A stretch of DNA of 64,000 nt from an uncultured Woeseiaceae bacterium (GTDB lineage: Bacteria > Pseudomonadota > Gammaproteobacteria > Steroidobacterales > Woeseiaceae): the NCBI GenBank assembly GCA_947258565.1, contig CAMYJB010000002.1:186001-250000 (forward strand), in the 5' to 3' direction. Each line of letters starts with the position of its first letter. Positions within the stretch are counted from its first letter, which is position 1. Position numbers and translations under genes: made by a program. Positions 36,107-44,401 of the stretch are shown piece by piece. The notes beneath the pieces were generated by a model, which ran no database searches, was not told the DNA's origin, and saw nothing but the letters and a program-made list of their open reading frames with translations.

Positions 36107-36726
36107 GCTGAATCCTGCTGGCGGGCGGTCAGCCCGGCGCTCAGGATTCGCGGGAATTCTTCCACGACTTTTGCCGCGACGGCCGGATCGCCGTGGAACC
36201 ACTTGGGAATCCAGTTCAATGATCCCATGATTGCGTTGCCCGTCATTCTCAGGTCGCATGGCGCGATGCTGCCGTCCGCGATGCCGCGCTCGAGCAGCGC
36301 CTCGAATGCGGCGCTGTGTCTGCGCGACAATTCGAGGACTTCCTCGCGGTGCTCCGGTTTGAGCGACGGAATCTCACTCATTATCGCGATAGGGCCCTGG
36401 TCGCCCACCATGCATTCGATGTGATAGCGGAGGTAGCGCCGTACCGTCTCGAGCCCGTTTTCGCCCTCGTCAATTGCGCGCTGCATGGCCTCACGCCCGA
36501 CGTCGGCCGCCCGCACGTAGCAGAGGTAGACGAGTTCCTGCTTGTTGCGGACGTAGTAGTAGAGGGCTGCATCGGTCAGGCCGAGAAGGTCGGCAACGTC
36601 CTTCAGTGAGGTGCCGCTGTAGCCTTTGAGGTTAAAACAGCGTGCCGCCGCCTTGAGCATGCGGTCGCGTTTGACACGGAAGCGGCTATCAATGGCGTTT
36701 TCGGTCCCGGAGCTCTGGGATTGCAT
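36094..36726 (-). CDS. TetR/AcrR-family regulator
   Basis: A 210-residue repressor. The N-terminal helix-turn-helix (about 18-65: ILKAAARCFN-like start, GYSGTSLKDVADLLGLTDAALYYYVRNKQEL) is typical. The C-terminal ligand domain resembles acyl-CoA-responsive TetR proteins. It is transcribed divergently from icmF, 145 bases away, and the gap contains an 8+8 palindrome placed over the promoters. It likely represses both itself and the icmF operon, released by an acyl-CoA; this is inferred from position. Confidence 0.9.
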   Translation of the reverse strand: MQSQSSGTENAIDSRFRVKRDRMLKAAARCFNLKGYSGTSLKDVADLLGLTDAALYYYVRNKQELVYLCYVRAADVGREAMQRAIDEGENGLETVRRYLRYHIECMVGDQGPIAIMSEIPSLKPEHREEVLELSRRHSAAFEALLERGIADGSIAPCDLRMTGNAIMGSLNWIPKWFHGDPAVAAKVVEEFPRILSAGLTARQQDSAQRK

Positions 36727-36761
36727 GAGCTGTGCACTTGAGTTCTGGCTGAATGTGCATT

Positions 36762-36812
36762 ATTTTAATCATCATTAAAATTATTGCAACTGACAAAGCG
36801 TTTGATTTAAAA
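36762..36812. promoter_or_regulatory. Divergent tetR/icmF promoters with TetR operator palindrome
   Basis: ATTTTAAT (36762-36769) and ATTAAAAT (36774-36781) form a perfect inverted repeat with a 4-base spacer. Next to it, TTGCAA at 36784-36789 reads the same on both strands. Rightward it pairs with TTAAAA at 36807-36812 (spacer 17). Leftward it pairs with TAAAAT at 36767-36762 (spacer 16). The palindrome therefore covers the tetR -10 and abuts the icmF -35, a layout expected for a self-regulating TetR operator. No transcription or binding data were available. Confidence 0.6.
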
Positions 36813-36871
36813 AGAATTTCCGCCGTTCGGGTGGATCGTAACGCTGTCTTTGCACCGGAGGATAGTCATCC

Positions 36872-39800
36872 ATGAGCAGGGTTGCGAACGATCTGCGCGG
36901 CGCGTCCCGCACGGTCAGCGAAGCGCCGTTGCGCTTTGTGACCGCGGCGTCTCTGTTCGACGGGCATGACGCGGCGATCAACATTATGCGGCGTCTCATT
37001 CAGGCGCAGGGCGCGGAGGTGATTCATCTCGGCCACAACCGCAGCGTCGACGATATTGTGCGTGCGGCGGTCCAGGAAGACGCTGACGGCATCGCGGTGA
37101 GTTCTTACCAGGGCGGTCATAACGAATTCTTCCGCTACATGATCGATCGCCTGAGGGAACTGGATGCGGGCCACATACGCGTATTCGGCGGTGGCGGTGG
37201 CACGATCACGCCCGAGGAAATCCGGGAACTGATGCACTACGGCGTCGAGCGGATCTACCATCCGCACGACGGCATGGAACTCGGTCTGGACGCAATGATA
37301 CGCGACCTGATCGACCGCACCACGGCGGCGCGGCGGGAGACCACGATGCCATCGGGCGCGGCGCGGGATCATACGATCGACATAGCTGCCACGATCTCCG
37401 CGATCGAGGAAAGCACGCTGGACGAAGCCACGCTGTCGAGGTTGCGCAAGGAATGGCAGGTAAAGGCGGGCAGTGCGCCCGTCGTCGGTATCACCGGCAC
37501 CGGCGGCGCTGGCAAGAGCAGCGTCACCGACGAAATTCTGAATCGCTTCCTTGGCAGCTACCCCGGAATGCACATCGCGGTGTTGGCGGTGGATCCGACG
37601 CGGCGGCGTACGGGCGGTGCCCTGCTGGGCGACCGCATCCGCATGAACACCCTGCGGTCGGAGCGTGTGTTCATGCGTTCCATCGCGACGCGCAGGCAGC
37701 ACCTTGCGACGAGCGAGATGCTGGGCGATCACATCCTGTTCCTGAAGTCGCTGGGCTTCGACCTGATCATCGTGGAGACGGCGGGCATCGGGCAAAGCGA
37801 CAGCGAGATCGTCGACCTGGTGGATTTTTCCGTCTATGTGATGACCAGTGACTACGGTGCCGCCAGCCAGCTCGAAAAGATCGACATGCTCGATTTCGCG
37901 GACCTGATCGTGTTGAACAAGTTCGACAGGCGCGGTGCCGAGGATGCACTGCGCGATATTCGCAAGCAATGGAAGCGCAATCACGTCGCGTTCAATGTCG
38001 GCGACGACGAGGTACCGGTCTACCCGACGATTGCGAGCCAGTTCAATGACCCGGGTGTCAGCTGGATGTTTGCCGAACTCTGTCGGCGGATTGCCGGTAA
38101 GCTCGGACTCGATCCGGCCAGGTGGTCGCCCGATATCGACACGTCTGTCCGGGAGCCGCGCGCAACCGCGATGATTCCTGGCAGCCGGATCCGCTACCTC
38201 GCCGAAATCGCCGAGCAGGGGCGCGAGATTAATCGCCGCATCGACGGCCAGGCCGAACTCGCGAGCAGGCTGCAACACCTTTATGAATCGCTGAAATCGC
38301 TTGAAGACGAGGCGTTACCGGCTGAATTCGAAGCGTATGCGCCGGATGCACTGACGGCGGGCGGCGACAGGACGCTGCTGGTGCTCCGGCAGCGTTACCA
38401 GGAGACGCTGGACGAACTCTCGGCCGAATCGATAAAGCTGCTGCGCGAGTGGCCGCAACGCCGGCAATCCGTCAGCAGCGATGCCTACAGCTACGAGGTT
38501 CGCGGCCGGGAGATTTCCGGCGAAAATTACCGCGAGTCGCTGAGTCACCAGAAGATCCCCAAGATCGCCGCACCACATTACCGGGACTGGGGTGAGATGC
38601 TGAGTTTCCTGTCCCGGGAAAACCTGCCGGGCGGTTATCCCTACACCGGCGGCGTGTATCCGTATCGTCGGCTGGGCGAAGATCCGACCCGTATGTTCGC
38701 GGGAGAGGGCACGCCGGAGCGCACCAATCGCCGTTTTCACTACCTGTCCCGGGGACAGGATGCTGCGCGGCTGTCCACGGCGTTCGACTCCGTCACGCTG
38801 TACGGCGAAGACCCGCACGAGCGCCCCGACATTTACGGCAAGGTGGGAAACTCGGGTGTGTCGATTGCGACCGTCGACGACATGAAGAAGCTCTATTCGG
38901 GCTTCGATCTCTGTTCGCCCAAGACCTCGGTATCGATGACGATCAATGGGCCCGCGCCGATGATGCTGGCCTTCTTCATGAATACGGCCGTCGACCAGCA
39001 GGTCGAAAAGCACCTCCGCGAGACCGGACGGTGGCAAGCGGCCAGCAAGAAGATAGATGCATACTTTGGCGACCGCGAGCGGCCGCGCTACGCGGGCGAG
39101 CTGCCCCCGGGCAATGACGGTCTCGGACTCGGCCTGCTGGGAATTTCAGGCGACAAAATTGTCGATGCCGAAACCTATGGGCGCATTCGCGAAGCGACCA
39201 TGTCGACGGTACGCGGTACCGTCCAGGCCGATATCCTGAAGGAAGACCAGGCGCAGAATACCTGCATCTTCTCGACGGAATTCGCCATGAAGATGATGGG
39301 CGATGTGCAGCAGTTCTTCATCGACAACAACGTGCGCAATTACTACAGCGTATCGATCAGCGGTTACCACATCGCCGAAGCGGGCGCGAACCCGATAAGC
39401 CAGCTTGCGTTTACGCTCGCCAACGGCTTCACGATCGTCGAGTACTACCTCGCAAGAGAAATGGACATCGACGCGTTTGCGCCGAACCTCAGTTTCTTCT
39501 TCTCCAACGGCATGGATCCCGAGTACGCGGTGATCGGCCGGGTCGCACGGCGTATCTGGGCGCGCGCCATGCGTGAGCGTTACGGTGCAGGCGCCCGGTC
39601 GCAGATGCTGAAGTACCACATCCAGACATCCGGCCGCAGCCTGCACGCCCAGGAAATCAGTTTCAACGATATCCGCACCACGTTGCAGGCGCTCTACGCG
39701 CTGTTCGACAATTGCAACAGCCTGCATACGAACGCCTTCGACGAGGCCATAACGACGCCGACGGAGCAGTCGGTGCGCCGCGCCGTTGCCATCCAGATGA

Positions 39801-40315
39801 TCATTTCACGGGAACTTGGCCTCAATTACTGCGAGAACCCGTGGCAGGGCTCGTTCATCATCAACGAACTCACGGATCTCGTCGAGGAGGCGGTCTACCA
39901 GGAGTTCGAGCGTATATCCGAACGCGGCGGCGTCCTGGGCGCGATGGACACGATGTACCAGCGCAGCAGGATCCAGGAGGAGAGCCTCTATTACGAAAGC
40001 AAGAAGCACGACGGTTCACTGCCGCTGATCGGCGTCAACACCTTCCTGCCCAAGGAGGGCCAGGAAGACGAGGTGCAGGAACTGGAACTCATTCGTTCGA
40101 GCGAGGACGAAAAGAACGACCAGATTCGGAATGTGCGCGCTTTCCAGGCGACGCATGCCGGGGAAAGCGGCAACGCTCTGGACAGACTGCAGGCCGTCGC
40201 ACGCGAGCGCGGCAATATTTTCGCCGAACTCATGGAGACGGTTAAGAGCAGCTCGCTGGGGCAGATCTCCGCCGCGTTATACGACGTCGGCGGCGAGTAT
40301 CGGCGCAACATGTAG
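36872..40315 (+). CDS. icmF: Fused isobutyryl-CoA mutase (B12-domain, G-protein chaperone and mutase)
   Basis: A 1147-residue adenosylcobalamin enzyme that interconverts isobutyryl- and butyryl-CoA and, more slowly, isovaleryl- and pivalyl-CoA. Residues about 20-155 are the B12-binding domain ([29 protein letters not shown]). About 200-420 is the MeaI-type GTPase ([17 protein letters not shown]). The rest is the mutase barrel. Phe609 in PTRMFAGEG and Gln795 in QAQNTCIFS are the residues that replace methylmalonyl-CoA mutase Tyr89 and Arg207, which supports the IcmF assignment. GGAGGAT stands before ATG 36872. It leads an operon of acyl-CoA genes. Confidence 0.95.
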   Translation: MSRVANDLRGASRTVSEAPLRFVTAASLFDGHDAAINIMRRLIQAQGAEVIHLGHNRSVDDIVRAAVQEDADGIAVSSYQGGHNEFFRYMIDRLRELDAGHIRVFGGGGGTITPEEIRELMHYGVERIYHPHDGMELGLDAMIRDLIDRTTAARRETTMPSGAARDHTIDIAATISAIEESTLDEATLSRLRKEWQVKAGSAPVVGITGTGGAGKSSVTDEILNRFLGSYPGMHIAVLAVDPTRRRTGGALLGDRIRMNTLRSERVFMRSIATRRQHLATSEMLGDHILFLKSLGFDLIIVETAGIGQSDSEIVDLVDFSVYVMTSDYGAASQLEKIDMLDFADLIVLNKFDRRGAEDALRDIRKQWKRNHVAFNVGDDEVPVYPTIASQFNDPGVSWMFAELCRRIAGKLGLDPARWSPDIDTSVREPRATAMIPGSRIRYLAEIAEQGREINRRIDGQAELASRLQHLYESLKSLEDEALPAEFEAYAPDALTAGGDRTLLVLRQRYQETLDELSAESIKLLREWPQRRQSVSSDAYSYEVRGREISGENYRESLSHQKIPKIAAPHYRDWGEMLSFLSRENLPGGYPYTGGVYPYRRLGEDPTRMFAGEGTPERTNRRFHYLSRGQDAARLSTAFDSVTLYGEDPHERPDIYGKVGNSGVSIATVDDMKKLYSGFDLCSPKTSVSMTINGPAPMMLAFFMNTAVDQQVEKHLRETGRWQAASKKIDAYFGDRERPRYAGELPPGNDGLGLGLLGISGDKIVDAETYGRIREATMSTVRGTVQADILKEDQAQNTCIFSTEFAMKMMGDVQQFFIDNNVRNYYSVSISGYHIAEAGANPISQLAFTLANGFTIVEYYLAREMDIDAFAPNLSFFFSNGMDPEYAVIGRVARRIWARAMRERYGAGARSQMLKYHIQTSGRSLHAQEISFNDIRTTLQALYALFDNCNSLHTNAFDEAITTPTEQSVRRAVAIQMIISRELGLNYCENPWQGSFIINELTDLVEEAVYQEFERISERGGVLGAMDTMYQRSRIQEESLYYESKKHDGSLPLIGVNTFLPKEGQEDEVQELELIRSSEDEKNDQIRNVRAFQATHAGESGNALDRLQAVARERGNIFAELMETVKSSSLGQISAALYDVGGEYRRNM

Positions 40316-40335
40316 CATTCGGCAGGGGCAGAAGC

Positions 40336-41115
40336 ATGAGCGAAATCGTCAGGTACGAACACACGGATGGCGTCGCCGTCGTTACTCTCAACCGGCCGGA
40401 CGCGATGAATTCGTTCACGTCGCAGCTCAGCTTCGATCTGCTCGATGCCCTCGAGAAGGCGCATCACGACGATTCCATACGCGTGGTTGTCCTGACGGGC
40501 GAAGGCCGTTGTTTCAGTGCGGGCGCGGATCTGAAGACCGGCCTCGAGGGACGGCGCGTGTATGGCAAGCTGCAGTATGAGTATCGGCCGGTCATGACCG
40601 CGGTTGCATCCATGCCCAAGCCCGTTATTGCCGCGGTGCCGGGATCCGCAGCCGGCATAGGCTTGTCCCTGGCGCTGACCTGCGATCTTCTTATCATGGC
40701 CGACGATGCGTTCCTGCTGTCGCCGTTTACGACGATATCGCTCGTTCCGGACGGCGGCCTCAACTGGTTGTTGGTCCGGCAGCTGGGATACCGCCGCGCC
40801 TTCCAGCTGAGTATCGAATCAGAGCGCATCGACGCAGAGCGTTGCGTGCAGCTCGGCCTCGCCAACAAGGTGGTGCCGGCGGAGGAGCTGCAAACCGCGG
40901 CGCGTGAATGGGCTGTGACGCTCGTCAAACGTGCGCCGTTGTCGCTCGCCGCGACGAAGAAGGTGATGCGGCTGGCGATGGATCATGATTGGGAAAGCTG
41001 CTTCAACGCGGAAGCGGAGCTGCAGCAGTCACTCGTCGGGTGCCCCGACAATCTCGAGGGTGTGAAAGCGTTTTTCGAGAAGCGCGCGCCAGAGTTCAAG
41101 GGACAGAAGGACTAG
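40336..41115 (+). CDS. Crotonase-family enoyl-CoA hydratase/isomerase
   Basis: A 259-residue crotonase. VVTLNRPDAMNSF and CFSAGADLKTGL form the first oxyanion segment and AAVPGSAAGIGLSLALTCDL the second. SLVPDGGLNWLL carries Asp where hydratases often have Glu, which points to an isomerase or PaaG-like activity. It lies 20 bases after icmF and 5 before the acyl-CoA dehydrogenase, so it is in the same operon. Its role in branched acyl-CoA breakdown is inferred. Confidence 0.86.
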   Translation: MSEIVRYEHTDGVAVVTLNRPDAMNSFTSQLSFDLLDALEKAHHDDSIRVVVLTGEGRCFSAGADLKTGLEGRRVYGKLQYEYRPVMTAVASMPKPVIAAVPGSAAGIGLSLALTCDLLIMADDAFLLSPFTTISLVPDGGLNWLLVRQLGYRRAFQLSIESERIDAERCVQLGLANKVVPAEELQTAAREWAVTLVKRAPLSLAATKKVMRLAMDHDWESCFNAEAELQQSLVGCPDNLEGVKAFFEKRAPEFKGQKD

Positions 41116-41120
41116 CGGTC

Positions 41121-42281
41121 ATGCAACGACTGATCTTCGAAGAAGAACACGACATGTTCCGGGACGCAGTGCGGAGCTTCTTTGTCAACGAAATCCAGCC
41201 GCACCGCGAGCGCTGGCGGGAACAGGGTATCGTGGATCGCGAAGCGTTCAGGAAAGCCGGCGAGCAGGGCTTGCTGATGATGTGGGCCGATGAAAAATAC
41301 GGCGGTGCGGGCGTGGCGGACTTCCGCTACGAACAGATCCTCATGGAGGAGAATACGCGTCACGGTGACAATGGCTTCTTCCTCTGGCTGCACAGCCGCC
41401 TGGTCGGACCGTATATCGGCGAATTGGCGAGCGATGAACAGAAGGAGCGCTGGTTGCCCGGCTGCGTGACCGGCGAACATATCCTCGCCGTCGCGATCAC
41501 CGAGCCCGGCGCCGGCAGCGACGTTGCCGGTATTCGCACACGCGCAGAGGACAAGGGCGACCACTTCCTCCTCAACGGCTCCAAGACCTACATATCAAAC
41601 GGCATCAATGCCGACCTCGTGATCGTCGTCGCGCGCACGGATCCGGAGAAGCGTCACGGCATGAGCCTTTTCGTGGTCGAGGAGGGCATGGACGGCTTCG
41701 AGCGCGGTCGCAACCTGGGCAAGATGGGATTGAAGAGCCAGGACACGGCGGAGCTTTTTTTCAACAACGTGAAGGTGCCCAGGGAAAACCTGCTCGGCGA
41801 GCTGCACCGGGGTTTCTACGCCCTCATGCACTTCCTCGCGGAGGAGCGCATGATAGGCGCCGTCGGTTACCTCGCGAACGCAGAGGCGGCATTCGAGGAG
41901 ACCCTGGAATACATCACCGATCGGCATGCGTTCGGCCAGCCGATCGCCAATTTCCAGAACACGCGGTTCACGATGGCGGATATGCGCATGCAGCTCGACG
42001 TTGCGCAGGCTTTCGTGGACCAGTGCGTGATGCAGCACAACGAGGGCAAGCTGAGCGCGGAGGACGCGGCCAAGGCGAAGTTGCACTGCAGTGAGGTCGA
42101 AGCCAAGGTCGTCGATGACTGCGTGCAGCTGCACGGCGGCGCCGGCTACATGGACGAGTATGCGATCAGCCGCCGCTACACGGATGCACGGGTCTCGCGC
42201 ATCTACGCGGGCAGCTCCGAGATCATGCGCGAGATCATCGCGCGCTCGATCGGCCTCGATCCGCGCAAGGCCGGATCGTGA
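41121..42281 (+). CDS. Acyl-CoA dehydrogenase
   Basis: A 386-residue flavoenzyme that forms 2-enoyl-CoA. FAD/acyl motifs AITEPGAGSDVAGIRT and KTYISNG are present. GYMDEYAISRRYTDARVSRIYAGSSEIM holds the catalytic Glu at the medium-chain-type position, with the C-terminal FAD contact. The frame is open upstream to 40989, inside the crotonase gene, but ATG 41121 gives the normal N-terminus. It ends with a GTGA overlap into the next gene. It resembles the long/branched-chain group; the substrate is unknown. Confidence 0.92.
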   Translation: MQRLIFEEEHDMFRDAVRSFFVNEIQPHRERWREQGIVDREAFRKAGEQGLLMMWADEKYGGAGVADFRYEQILMEENTRHGDNGFFLWLHSRLVGPYIGELASDEQKERWLPGCVTGEHILAVAITEPGAGSDVAGIRTRAEDKGDHFLLNGSKTYISNGINADLVIVVARTDPEKRHGMSLFVVEEGMDGFERGRNLGKMGLKSQDTAELFFNNVKVPRENLLGELHRGFYALMHFLAEERMIGAVGYLANAEAAFEETLEYITDRHAFGQPIANFQNTRFTMADMRMQLDVAQAFVDQCVMQHNEGKLSAEDAAKAKLHCSEVEAKVVDDCVQLHGGAGYMDEYAISRRYTDARVSRIYAGSSEIMREIIARSIGLDPRKAGS

Positions 42282-43162
42282 AGTTAGCGTTCATCGGGCT
42301 GGGCGTCATGGGCTTTCCCATGGCGGGATACCTCGCAGCTCGCGGACATGAGGTCGCTGTCTACAATCGCAGTGCGGACAAGGTGGCAAGATGGCTCGGG
42401 CAAAACGAGGGTCGCAGCGCCGCTACGCCGGCGGATGCCGCCCGCGGCGCCGACATCGTTTTCTGCTGTGTCGGCAATGACGACGACGTCCGCGAAGTTA
42501 CGCTCGGCGAACACGGAGCACTCCACGCCATGTCGCCGCGGTCGATCCTGGTGGACCACACGACGGCTTCCGCCACGCTGGCGCGCGAACTGCACGCGGC
42601 GGCGGGCGAACGTCAGGTCGGCTTCCTCGATGCGCCCCTGTCCGGCGGGCAGGCGGGTGCGGAGAACGGCCAGCTCACGATCATGGCCGGCGGCGACGAG
42701 CCCGACTTCGAGCGCGCACAACCCGTTATGGATTGTTATGCGAAAGCGATCACCCTGATCGGGCCGGCCGGATCGGGACAGCTCGCGAAGATGGTCAACC
42801 AGATCTGTATCGCCGGCCTTCTGCAGGGATTGTCCGAGGGGCTGCATTTTGCGCTGCGGGCCGATCTCGATGTCGAGAGAGTGATAAGCGCAATCTCGAA
42901 AGGAGCGGCGCAGTCCTGGCAGATGGACAACCGCTGGCAGACCATGGTGAACGGCCAGTTCGACTTCGGCTTTGCGGTGGACTGGATGCGCAAGGACCTC
43001 GGTATCACGCTCGCCGAAGCGCGATCGAACGGCGCCCGGCTCGACCTGACCGAACTCGTCGACCGCTACTATGCGGAGGTGCAGGCGCTCGGCGGAAATC
43101 GCTGGGACACGTCGAGCCTCATCGCGAGGCTCGAGAAACCGGTCCGGCTGCAGGATGGCTGA
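42278..43162 (+). CDS. Beta-hydroxyacid dehydrogenase (3-hydroxyisobutyrate dehydrogenase-like)
   Basis: A 294-residue NAD(P) oxidoreductase. The N-terminal Rossmann motif is FIGLGVMGFPMAGYL. The substrate-binding segment is FLDAPLSGGQAGAENGQLTI and the catalytic Lys is in GQLAKMVNQICIAG. Members oxidise 3-hydroxyisobutyrate, tartronate semialdehyde or similar acids. Position among branched acyl-CoA genes makes 3-hydroxyisobutyrate or a methyl-branched analogue plausible. GTG 42278 overlaps the dehydrogenase stop; its own end overlaps the racemase start by 8 bases. Confidence 0.9.
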   Translation: MKLAFIGLGVMGFPMAGYLAARGHEVAVYNRSADKVARWLGQNEGRSAATPADAARGADIVFCCVGNDDDVREVTLGEHGALHAMSPRSILVDHTTASATLARELHAAAGERQVGFLDAPLSGGQAGAENGQLTIMAGGDEPDFERAQPVMDCYAKAITLIGPAGSGQLAKMVNQICIAGLLQGLSEGLHFALRADLDVERVISAISKGAAQSWQMDNRWQTMVNGQFDFGFAVDWMRKDLGITLAEARSNGARLDLTELVDRYYAEVQALGGNRWDTSSLIARLEKPVRLQDG

Positions 43163-44309
43163 CCCGGCGGATGCGAGAGCGCCCCTGGGGCCGCTGCACG
43201 GGATCAGGATCATCGAGATTGCGGGCATCGGGCCGACCCAGTTGTGCGGCATGCTACTGGCCGATATGGGCGCGCAGGTCCTGCGCCTGCGGCGCCCGGC
43301 CGCCGCCGATCCCGGGGTGGACGTTCCCGACCGGGTGAACCTGATGAATCGCGGCAGGCCGACGGTCGACGTCGACCTCAAGTCCGACCCGGGGCGCGAG
43401 TCCGTGCTCCGTCTTTGCGAAAGCGCCGATGCGATCTTCGAGGGTTTTCGTCCCGGCGTCATGGAGCGACTGGGGTTGGGGCCCGACGCGTGCATTGGCC
43501 GCAACCGACGCCTCGTCTACGGCAGGATGACGGGCTGGGGACAGGACGGGCCGATGGCGGGCCGGGCCGGACACGATGCCAACTACATCGCACTCGCCGG
43601 TGCGCTGCACGGCATCGGGGAGGCTGGTCGGCCGCCGCCACTGCCGCTGAATCTGGTCGGGGATTTTGGTGGCGGGGCCATGTTCCTCGTGACCGGTTTG
43701 CTGGCGGCATTGCTCGAAGCGGGCCGGTCCGGCGAGGGCCAGGTCGTGGATGCCGCAATGGTCGACGGTACCGCCTCGATGCTGACCTTGTTCTACGGCC
43801 TGCTGGCAGGCGGACTGTGGACGGAGCGCAGGCAAAGCAACCTGCTGGACGGCGGCGCGCCTTTCGCCCGTTGCTACGCGACGCGCGACAACAGGTTTGT
43901 CGCGGTCTGCGCGCTGGAAACGGAGTTCTTCGCCAGGCTGCTGAAAACGCTGTCCATCGACAATATCGATCCCGCCGATCAGTACGACACAGACAAATGG
44001 GCGACGCATCACGAGATCTTCGCGGCGGCCTTTCGCAGCAAGACGCGCGAGGAATGGAGTGCCCTGCTGAGCGGTGTCGATGCCTGTGCCACCCCGGTAC
44101 TGACGCTGAGCGAAGCTGCGGAACACGAGCACGCAAGGGCGCGCGGCACCTACGTGGATATCGATGGCATACGGCAACCGGGGCCTGCGCCACGATTCTC
44201 CAGGACGCCGGCAGAGGCCAGGCGGGCACCGCCGGACAACAACTCAGCGGCACGCGAGCTTCTGTCGGAGTGGGGCCTGCGGGAGGACGAGATCCGGCAA
44301 CTGGTATAA
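43155..44309 (+). CDS. Alpha-methylacyl-CoA racemase (CoA-transferase family III)
   Basis: A 384-residue enzyme that epimerises 2-methylacyl-CoA thioesters so that stereospecific acyl-CoA dehydrogenases can act. Motifs: IEIAGIGPTQLCGMLLADMGA, MNRGRPTVDVDLK, and GRAGHDANYIALAGAL with the catalytic His. A downstream VGDFGGGAMFLV provides the catalytic Asp. CaiB-type CoA transferases share the fold, but these signatures fit the racemase. ATG 43155 overlaps the previous gene. Its TAA stop lies inside the -10 element of the thiamine operon. It is the last gene of the icmF operon. Confidence 0.9.
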   Translation: MADPADARAPLGPLHGIRIIEIAGIGPTQLCGMLLADMGAQVLRLRRPAAADPGVDVPDRVNLMNRGRPTVDVDLKSDPGRESVLRLCESADAIFEGFRPGVMERLGLGPDACIGRNRRLVYGRMTGWGQDGPMAGRAGHDANYIALAGALHGIGEAGRPPPLPLNLVGDFGGGAMFLVTGLLAALLEAGRSGEGQVVDAAMVDGTASMLTLFYGLLAGGLWTERRQSNLLDGGAPFARCYATRDNRFVAVCALETEFFARLLKTLSIDNIDPADQYDTDKWATHHEIFAAAFRSKTREEWSALLSGVDACATPVLTLSEAAEHEHARARGTYVDIDGIRQPGPAPRFSRTPAEARRAPPDNNSAARELLSEWGLREDEIRQLV

Positions 44310-44310
44310 T
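44302..44310 (+). promoter_or_regulatory. Extended -10 promoter of the thiamine operon
   Basis: TGGTATAAT is a perfect -10 hexamer (44305-44310) with the TG extension. It predicts a transcript start near 44316-44318, at the very beginning of the riboswitch. The racemase stop codon TAA is 44307-44309, so promoter and coding sequence share bases. No recognisable -35 lies at 17 bases, which is acceptable for this promoter class. Confidence 0.65.
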
Positions 44311-44314
44311 GCCG

Positions 44315-44399
44315 TCTTCACAGGGGTGGTCTCCGGACCTGAGATCTGTAACGGGAACCCTTAGAACCTGAACCGGGTAATGCCGGCGTAGGGAGAGGA
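44315..44399 (+). promoter_or_regulatory. TPP (THI-box) riboswitch
   Basis: The leader matches the TPP aptamer consensus: AGGGGTGG at 44321-44328, CTGAGAT at 44339-44345, ACCC...GAACCTGAACCGGGTAATGCCGGCGTAGGGA ending at 44394. CUGAGA, the GAACCTGA block and the terminal GTAATGCCGGCGTAGGGA are the diagnostic conserved parts. Closing stem P1 may form between TCTTC (44315-44319) and GAGGA (44395-44399). That second strand is also the ribosome-binding site of the receptor ATG at 44402, so TPP binding would block translation. The riboswitch is recognised directly; the mechanism is inferred. Confidence 0.93.
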
Positions 44400-44401
44400 T
44401 C

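Noticed and set aside
36866..38278. A 470-codon frame antisense to icmF
   Set aside because: icmF has conserved B12-binding and GTPase motifs throughout this segment; the antisense translation has none.
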